Below are positions 57,747 through 64,000 of a DNA stretch of 64,000 nucleotides, in pieces. Each line of letters begins with the position of its first letter. Position 1 is the stretch's first letter. Origin of the DNA: Adineta steineri (taxonomy: Eukaryota > Rotifera > Eurotatoria > Adinetida > Adinetidae); the NCBI GenBank assembly GCA_905250115.1, contig CAJNOI010000214.1, positions 1 through 64,000 of the forward strand, given 5' to 3'. Made by a program: the position numbers and the translations under genes. Below the pieces are notes generated by a model. That model saw only the letters and a program-made list of their open reading frames with translations. It was not told where the DNA came from and did not search any database.

Positions 57747-59800
57747 TTTTTATTTTCTTTTAAAACCGTTTCATGTGAGCATTGAGAACAAACTGGAAAA
57801 TATGAAGATGGTTAAGTTAACAAAAAAAAAATAACCAAAAATCAACGTTTTAACTTCTTTTTCTTTTCTCTTTTACCTTTTCTTTATTATTTTCTTTTTT
57901 GCTTAATCCATAATTGACGTCGCATGTCTGATATTACCATGTATGTACACATATAAATCTATTCTCCATCTAATTTATTTCTAACTCATTTTTGATACAG
58001 TTGCTGAGAGAAAACAAAACATCTTGTAAATTTAAAAAAAAAGAATAAGAGAATGCATTCCATCTTGTATCGATCAGCAAGTAAGTGTGACGCAATCACA
58101 GTAGAACTAAACGAAACTACATAGGAGAATGGATTTAATTCATTTATCTCTATTTTATCGTGTCTACTGTCTTATACATATATATTATTAACACATAAAA
58201 ATATACCTTTATTTTTTTGTTTTTTTCACGCCATGTATAGAAATCATTTCGTTGTATTTATTATCCTCTATATTTCTTATGCTTTTAGTATGTAAATAGA
58301 TAAGATCTCATTATAACACAGAAACATTTATCTATTGTTCACTTTTCTTAACTTTTATTTTATTGTAATATTTATCTTAGAAATTTCCTGTCCTATACGT
58401 CCTCTCCTTTTTTTTATCCTTTTTCTCTCTATCTCTCTCTTTCTCCATTTATTTGTCTCGAATTGCTATTAAAACCTCTTGTGTACAAAGACATACAAAA
58501 GAAAAACGAAACAAAAATAAATAAATATATATATATGTAGAAATACGAAAACAATGCTCTTTATTATTATGATATATATATATAAAAAAATCACAGGTAT
58601 TCAAATGCTAATGAAACGGTGAGATAATGTATCATTATTGACTTTGATGGGTTTATGAAGAGAAACAAGGTTAATTTTAGTCTACAAGGCATATAAAAAA
58701 AAGACAAATGTACGTGAGAAAAAAAACGAGATAAAAGGTGAATGTAAGCAAAAAAAGAAAAAAAGAAAATACCATTACATTGACAAGCAAGGATGAAATT
58801 GAAACCATTTATCAATAAAACAACATATGTCACGCCTATTGTATGCACTTTTTACTTAATGGGTTCTAATTTTATACCTTGTTCATGATAATCTTTATAT
58901 AAGCACGAGACTATTGTGCTTGTTAATTCAGTTACCTCGAAGAAAAGAATGATTACATGTCAAGTGACAATCAAGAATTTTATTATTATACGGAATAAAA
59001 CTGATTATATCGAATGAGTTAATTTAAAGAAATAGTCTATCAAGTATTTTCAAGGTAAAACTATTAACTTCAGTAAAACACTCATTATGTACTCGATTGT
59101 CATTTTTTTTATTGCAAATATTTGAACTGTTCCTTGTAAAATGTGAAATATGTAATATATTATTTACGAATTGGTTTTATTCTCTATGTAATAACTTGTT
59201 ATCTGATTTAAATTCATCATTATCAATTCATTAATCGAAAATATTATATTTCTCATCTTCTTATCGTGTCGTTGATTAGATATTCAGGGTTTTTTCTATT
59301 TGCAAGAAGAAATTATCTCAAATTATTGTAAATCCTGTTGATTTATTTAATATAGATAAGCTTTACACGAGTATATTATCCAAACCGCAAAGAAAAATAA
59401 TACTTGAAGCTGATTGGTTGATTATATTTCAGATGTTTATCAAAAGGTAAATAAATATCAAAATGATGGTTAGTTTTATTCGAAAAAAAACCTTCGATAT
59501 AATTAAAATCATCAACAAGCCGACTGAGTATTTATTTTTATCTCAAAAAAATATTTTGAAAAATATTTTTATCAACATAAGAATGACATGACATTTATAA
59601 AAATTATTCTGACAGTAATATGATAGAATATTCCCTAATGACAATATTCTCTATAACACAGGTCAAAAAAACATACAGATATAAGCGATATATTCTTGAA
59701 AAGTGTATACATTAACTGAAAGAATTGTTTCGCTTTCATATCGGCCTTATGGATCACAACAAACCAATTGTATATATATACCAACTATATTTTGTTTCGT
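57747..59800. other. 3' UTR and intergenic sequence
   Basis: AT-rich, with AATAAA-like strings near 58516 and several (TA)n tracts (about 58523-58535, 58570-58583). No gene seen. Confidence 0.5.
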
Positions 59801-59929
59801 CAATGAATAGCCAATATCAGCAATAGTATATAGTCTTTTAATAGAAATATGTTTTAAATCATCACCAGATGATTCAAGTGCTGTTGTTGAATCATATACA
59901 CCATTTATTGCATCACCACCAAATAATAC
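59801..59929 (+). pseudogene. Inverted pseudogene fragment of the right-edge gene exon
   Basis: About 129 bp of the plus strand closely matches the reverse complement of 63830-63957, the 5' end of the unrecognised exon. The copy reads PISAIVYSLLIEICFKSSPD, where the source reads PISATVNSLLMETCFKSSPG. An in-frame TAG replaces the glutamine codon before PISA, and the frame is lost beyond the fragment. Identity is roughly 85-90% by eye. It covers only part of one exon. Confidence 0.8.
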
Positions 59930-61307
59930 CTATTGCTTTTTTCTACTGTTCATCGATCTGATCATGTTATTATTTATTTTATCAAATATATCAATATTAT
60001 ATGATTAATACTTATTTACCAATACTTCATTTTATATATTTAGATTGTTATGAATTATTCAATATTTAATTAAATTAAAATCTATTTCTACAATACTAGA
60101 TAAATAGTTATCAAAATAAGAATCGAAAGTCTATTGATAATAACTGCATAAATAACAACAAAGACTAAAGATATATTTATAAGAGCTCTGATTAGTATGC
60201 ATCCAATCATGAGGAAAATATCCGACGGCCATTGTGTGCTAAGAATTAATGAAAATACTACGATCAATATGTCTATGTTGACGTTTTGTAACGATAAACT
60301 TTTTCAATTTTCTGTTTTCTACAGAGATTTTATCGATATTTATCTGATACATAAGTCAATGTTTCCTCGTGTTTTGTTATCAGATATATCAAGGGAAGAA
60401 ATCGAGACTTTGGAAGTGAGTGATCCACTTATCAGATACAACCTCTAGATCCTTGTGTTACTTTCCTAGTATTTTTCAGCGGTATTCGATCAGAATCATC
60501 GTCCTACGTAGTACATCAGAATAGTGTAGCCTTGATTTTTCTGTCTTGAAATACATTGATTTCATTAGATCTCTTTAAAATATTGTAGTCTTTCCAGTAC
60601 ATCTATCAAGTACAGTAAAAATTACAAGAACACTTATTGATTTATAAAAAGCGACGAATATGCATAATTCAACATATTAATAATAAACTTTTAAACTGTT
60701 CATTTTAAGTTCAATGAAATCCTTAAATCATCTAAATGTATGTTCATAACAATTCCAGCATGTTACCAGAAATTGATTCATCAGTACAGTTGCATCATTT
60801 ATTCATTATATGTAACCATTTGTTAAGAATGAAGACAATGAATGACAACAGATTGATTCTATCAACAACAAAAATAATAAATATAGACGGAATATTATGT
60901 AAACATGGATAATGTTTTCTCAGAATAGAAATCATACATGAAGCAGTTCCTAATAGAGATATGAACTAATAAACAATTTTATTTACGCATAGGATAAAAA
61001 ATGATATTAATTCATATTTGTTAAATTTTATAATATTATTCAAATTTATAATAGATGATTACTGAAATGCATTTTATTTTCTTCATTGTTTTTCATTGAT
61101 CATAAAGCATGAAAGTTTTTCGTATTAAATTAATATCAATTATTTACTATCGAATAATGATAGTACATCATAAATAAGTTATTGAAAATTAATTTTGAAA
61201 TGAAGTGACATCTTTCTTCTATGGTTAGTAACTTCCAATATACTATCTTCTAGTTTTTACTCAAACTATAATATGAAAATGAATGAAAATATAACTAATT
61301 CAAGAAA
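59930..61307. other. Intergenic, no supported gene
   Basis: AT-rich. An 83-codon frame at 60197-60448 has somewhat protein-like composition but no motif and no splice context. It could be a relic. Confidence 0.4.
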
Positions 61308-61784
61308 ATGCTTGGGACTTTTTTTCCTAAGCGATCTGTCTCATCCAGTCAACTATTTACATTCATAACGAACAGTATTCGTCATTCTAGTACAAGTTCA
61401 ACTAGTAATAAAAAACCGGATGAAGATATCGAACATCGTCATCGATTAGCAACAACAAAGAAAATGCGTCTATTAGGTTTACAAAGTAATCAATCTCATA
61501 AAGCACTTTCAATCTATGATAATTATGTTTATCAACAAAAGAAAACACCTGATTTACGAATGTTTGCAGTTGCTATTAATTGTGCAACGATTGCTCAAAA
61601 TTTATCCAAAGGTCGTGAAATTCATCAATATATCCAAGAAAATTGTCCACATCTAAAAGATGATCTCATGTTAAAACAACAACTTCGTTATTTTTATATT
61701 AAATGTAATGATCAAATATCTGCTGATAAACTCTTTCAACAACAAAATACAGATCTAAATAAACATGAAAAAACAAATAACTAA
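61308..61784 (+). CDS. Pentatricopeptide-repeat-like protein, probable mitochondrial
   Basis: An intronless 158-residue protein. The N-terminus is rich in Arg/Ser/Phe without acids (FFPKRSVSSSQLFTFITNSI), a plausible mitochondrial presequence. The body resembles plant-type PPR motifs: SHKALSIYDNYVYQQKKTPD, FAVAINCATIAQNLSKGREI, HQYIQENCPHLKDDLMLKQQ, LRYFYIKCNDQISADKLFQQ. The GR-x-IH and Y-x-KC-...-A-x-LF elements are like the PLS-class repeats of plant editing factors. PPR proteins bind organellar RNA. With about two to three repeats and no DYW domain it is short for the family; it may be a trimmed descendant. Confidence 0.65.
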   Translation: MLGTFFPKRSVSSSQLFTFITNSIRHSSTSSTSNKKPDEDIEHRHRLATTKKMRLLGLQSNQSHKALSIYDNYVYQQKKTPDLRMFAVAINCATIAQNLSKGREIHQYIQENCPHLKDDLMLKQQLRYFYIKCNDQISADKLFQQQNTDLNKHEKTNN

Positions 61785-62109
61785 TATTTTTTTTATTTTC
61801 ATAGTTAAAATAAACTAATATTGAAATGTTTATTATCAATATACTTTATTCTTTTTTTTTATAAAACTAACTATTAAGGTACACATTGACATATCAAGAA
61901 TATTTTCTTTCTTTTGCTGTTTGATGATTTATTCAGAGGCATATTATTTACAATGCAATACTCTCGAAGCTAATCATACATACGCAATTTATGAAAAGTA
62001 GGGCATCAAATATCTTTTTTTTTATAGGTGTCATTAAACGAAGAATAAGATATATATTTATGATATTTTCATTATAGTAATTATTTTCAGTAGATTGTAT
62101 CAATAAACA
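61785..62109. other. Intergenic, no gene seen
   Basis: AT-rich, with poly-T runs. No motif recognised. Confidence 0.5.
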
Positions 62110-62319
62110 ATGATAGACGTAGTTCTTCTTGCTGTTGGCTTTGGTGTAGTAACTGTTATGGTCAGTGCCATATGTCTAATAGGATATATATGTATTCCTT
62201 CAACTCCATTATCAACAGATACATCTTCTATAAATAAAGAAGAAGAATATTATCAATATTTGAAACGTCATAATCAACAGCTATATAGGTACAAAAGCTT
62301 CTATTATTCTAATTATTGA
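62110..62319 (+). CDS. Micro membrane protein (69 aa)
   Basis: A single exon. An N-terminal hydrophobic helix (LLAVGFGVVTVMVSAICLIG) is followed by a Ser/Thr/Pro linker and a Tyr-rich basic tail (EYYQYLKRHNQQLYRYKSFY). Its layout and tail motif parallel the 79-residue protein at 41382-41621. Function is unknown. Confidence 0.45.
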   Translation: MIDVVLLAVGFGVVTVMVSAICLIGYICIPSTPLSTDTSSINKEEEYYQYLKRHNQQLYRYKSFYYSNY

Positions 62320-63248
62320 ATTTTATATCAAGCTCACCGATCGAAATAATGTACATTCATCAACATATTTATTATATAATTTTTTTTCATATATTTGTTC
62401 TTTTATTTTAATTATTTTACATTACATTCAGAAGTATATTAAGTGATATTCTTTTCTTGTAATATCATACAGTTAAATATGTTCAAGAAAGTGATTCATA
62501 CGTTTTTATTTTGAACTGAATGGCTTGCATGATGAACTGTGTTTCATAAGTATAGGTAAATGCATAAATCATCTAATACTAATCAATCTACTGAACTGTC
62601 ACTACAATAAATCATTCTGATTAAATTTTCGTTACAAAAAAAACGAAAACTATTTCGTATCATTGACGATCAGTTGATTACGTGCATATTCTATTTATTA
62701 TGCTTTTAATATTATTGAGATTATCATAAAAATGATTTGCATACAGTTGTTTGTCAATTTACTTTTCGATTCTACAGGATATTTCAAACATATGAACAAT
62801 TAACGAACAAAATTTAAGCTTTATACATAATATCAGTGAAATAATATGTTTATAGATAAATGATTGAATCGCATGTTCTATCTAAGTATAATATATGAAT
62901 AAATAAGATATTTTTGTTTTTCTTTCATGTCATTGTAGAATCATGTATAATTGTTCTCTTTTTTCACTCTGTACAAAATATTATCAAAAAAAAAAAGAAA
63001 GGAAAAGCACAATACACCTCGATGAGTTAAATTGAAGAAAAAGATGTTTAAAATACACACACACATACACTTGTTTCAGAGAAATCTAATACACATAAAG
63101 AAGAAGAAGAAGAAGAAGAAGAAAGAAGGATTTATGACTAGTCAATATATATATATATATGTATATATGTATAGAAGAGAAGAATAAAACACTAAAGGGA
63201 CGGACAAAATAGCACCAAGTTCAATAGATAAATAACCATATAAATACA
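62320..63248. other. Intergenic with simple repeats
   Basis: AT-rich, with an (AC)n tract at about 63056-63069, (AAG)n at about 63100-63127 and (TA)n at about 63146-63162. No gene seen. Confidence 0.6.
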
Positions 63249-63957
63249 TTAGCTTGATGACATAGTTGGTTTCCATGGTTTAACACGAACTCGATAGAAT
63301 TTTGTACTTAATGGTACATTAAAACGATTATTTGGTTTTTTAGCTTGACAATATTCTTTATCAGTAACTTGACCAAGTAATGGTGTTGTTGATAGATTTA
63401 ATCCATTTATTCCAAACATTGTTGAATTCATCATAGATGTATTTATAAGTGTTGGAATATTTGTTGAACTATTTCCATTATCACCAGAAGTTGAATCCAT
63501 ACCACTTGATGATGCAGCTGTTGTTGTTGTTGTTGTTGTCGTATTGATTTGTTGTTGTTGAATTAAATTTTGTCTTTGTTGAATATTAAATGATTCATAA
63601 CAATCAGAATGTATAAAATGAAGTGTTGGTAAATGAGTATAAATCATATAATGTTGATATGTTTGATCAAAATAAATAATAACATGATCAGATCGATTAA
63701 CAGTAAAAAAAGCAATAGGTGTTGCTTGTGGTGATGAATTTGTTGATAGACGTGATATATTTGATATTGATTGTGATGAATTACTAATTGAAGAAATAGG
63801 AAGAGATGCTTGGGGTGATAATGGATGCATTAAATTATTTGGTGGTGATGCAGCAAATGGTGTATATAATTCAACAGCAGCACTTGAATCACCTGGTGAT
63901 GATTTAAAACATGTTTCCATTAAAAGACTATTTACTGTTGCTGATATTGGTTGTTCA
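63249..63957 (-). CDS. Last exon of an unrecognised Ser/Thr/Gln-rich protein (5' end outside window)
   Basis: The frame is open from an acceptor at 63958-63959 to TAA 63249-63251, so this is a 3' terminal exon of about 236 residues. It begins EQPISATVNSLLMETCFKSS and GDSSAAVELYTPF, then Ser/Pro-rich sequence. Next is a hydrophobic/aromatic segment (FFTVNRSDHVIIYFDQTYQH, then YMIYTHLPTLHFIHSDCYES), low-complexity QQQQ and Thr-rich runs, and a basic end (PLSTKFYRVRVKPWKP). I do not recognise the family. The low-complexity content suggests a regulatory or nuclear protein. A broken partial copy lies inverted at 59801-59929. Confidence 0.75.
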
Positions 63958-64000
63958 CTAAAAGAAAAATATATATATCAAATGTTAAATAAATAAAAAT

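Noticed and set aside
60197..60448. 83-codon frame
   Set aside because: Somewhat protein-like, but no motif, no neighbours in frame and no splice signals. Not enough to call.
63050..63165. Direct repeats suggestive of an array
   Set aside because: Ordinary (AC)n, (AAG)n and (TA)n microsatellites. No spacer-repeat structure, and a CRISPR array is not expected in an animal genome.

Overview
The window is animal nuclear DNA and most resembles a bdelloid rotifer (Adineta/Rotaria type). It is very AT-rich, and most introns are about 45-80 nt with GT..AG ends. Conserved animal genes (POP5, CMC1, ENY2, NDUFA10, an RNF126-type ligase, RPS7, DONSON, cyclin I/G) sit beside genes typical of bdelloid accessory regions: an arginine ADP-ribosyltransferase, a LamG membrane protein, a fungal-type GT15 mannosyltransferase, a bacterial-type uronate-dehydrogenase-like enzyme and a plant-like PPR protein. 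Short (TGTGGG)-like tracts match the telomere repeat I recall for bdelloids. The species assignment is inference.

Layout. 1-332: 3' end of a GT31-like glycosyltransferase. 2645-5341 (-): a complete polypeptide GalNAc-transferase. About 5.3-22 kb is accessory-looking: most of the telomere-like hairpins, a LamG protein and an ADP-ribosyltransferase in tandem (-), a polycystin-type channel cut by a 100-N gap (+), a small odd ORF, a hAT-type MITE with perfect 8-bp target-site duplications, the intronless GT15 gene and one member of a dispersed repeat pair. 22.5-29.1 kb: two Ig-superfamily, probably GPI-anchored paralogues placed tail to tail with matching exons. 31.2-35.7 kb (-): NAD-dependent epimerase/uronate dehydrogenase-like enzyme, M14 carboxypeptidase, secreted RyR-like-domain protein. 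38-41.6 kb: a short HSP20-like protein, a secreted eight-cysteine protein and a micro membrane protein. 42.7-43.2 kb: a candidate MITE.

43.8-57.7 kb is a dense housekeeping block. NDUFA10, ENY2, CMC1 and POP5 run head to tail on the minus strand with gaps of only 48-175 bp. An intron-type 3' splice acceptor lies just before the start codons of ENY2, CMC1 and POP5, with no donor visible in the gap. This fits a spliced-leader-resolved operon. Then come the RING ligase (+), RPS7 (-), DONSON (+) and cyclin I/G (+). 58-64 kb holds an inverted pseudogene fragment of the gene at the right edge, a PPR protein, a second micro membrane protein and the last exon of an unrecognised S/T/Q-rich protein.

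Functionally the window mixes nuclear and mitochondrial housekeeping (RNase P, complex I, cytochrome oxidase assembly, SAGA/TREX-2, replication, ribosome) with secretory-pathway and surface proteins (glycosyltransferases, Ig proteins, LamG, ART, carboxypeptidase). Gene models were joined by hand from splice signals and reading-frame continuity. Function calls rest on remembered family motifs, not on a search.
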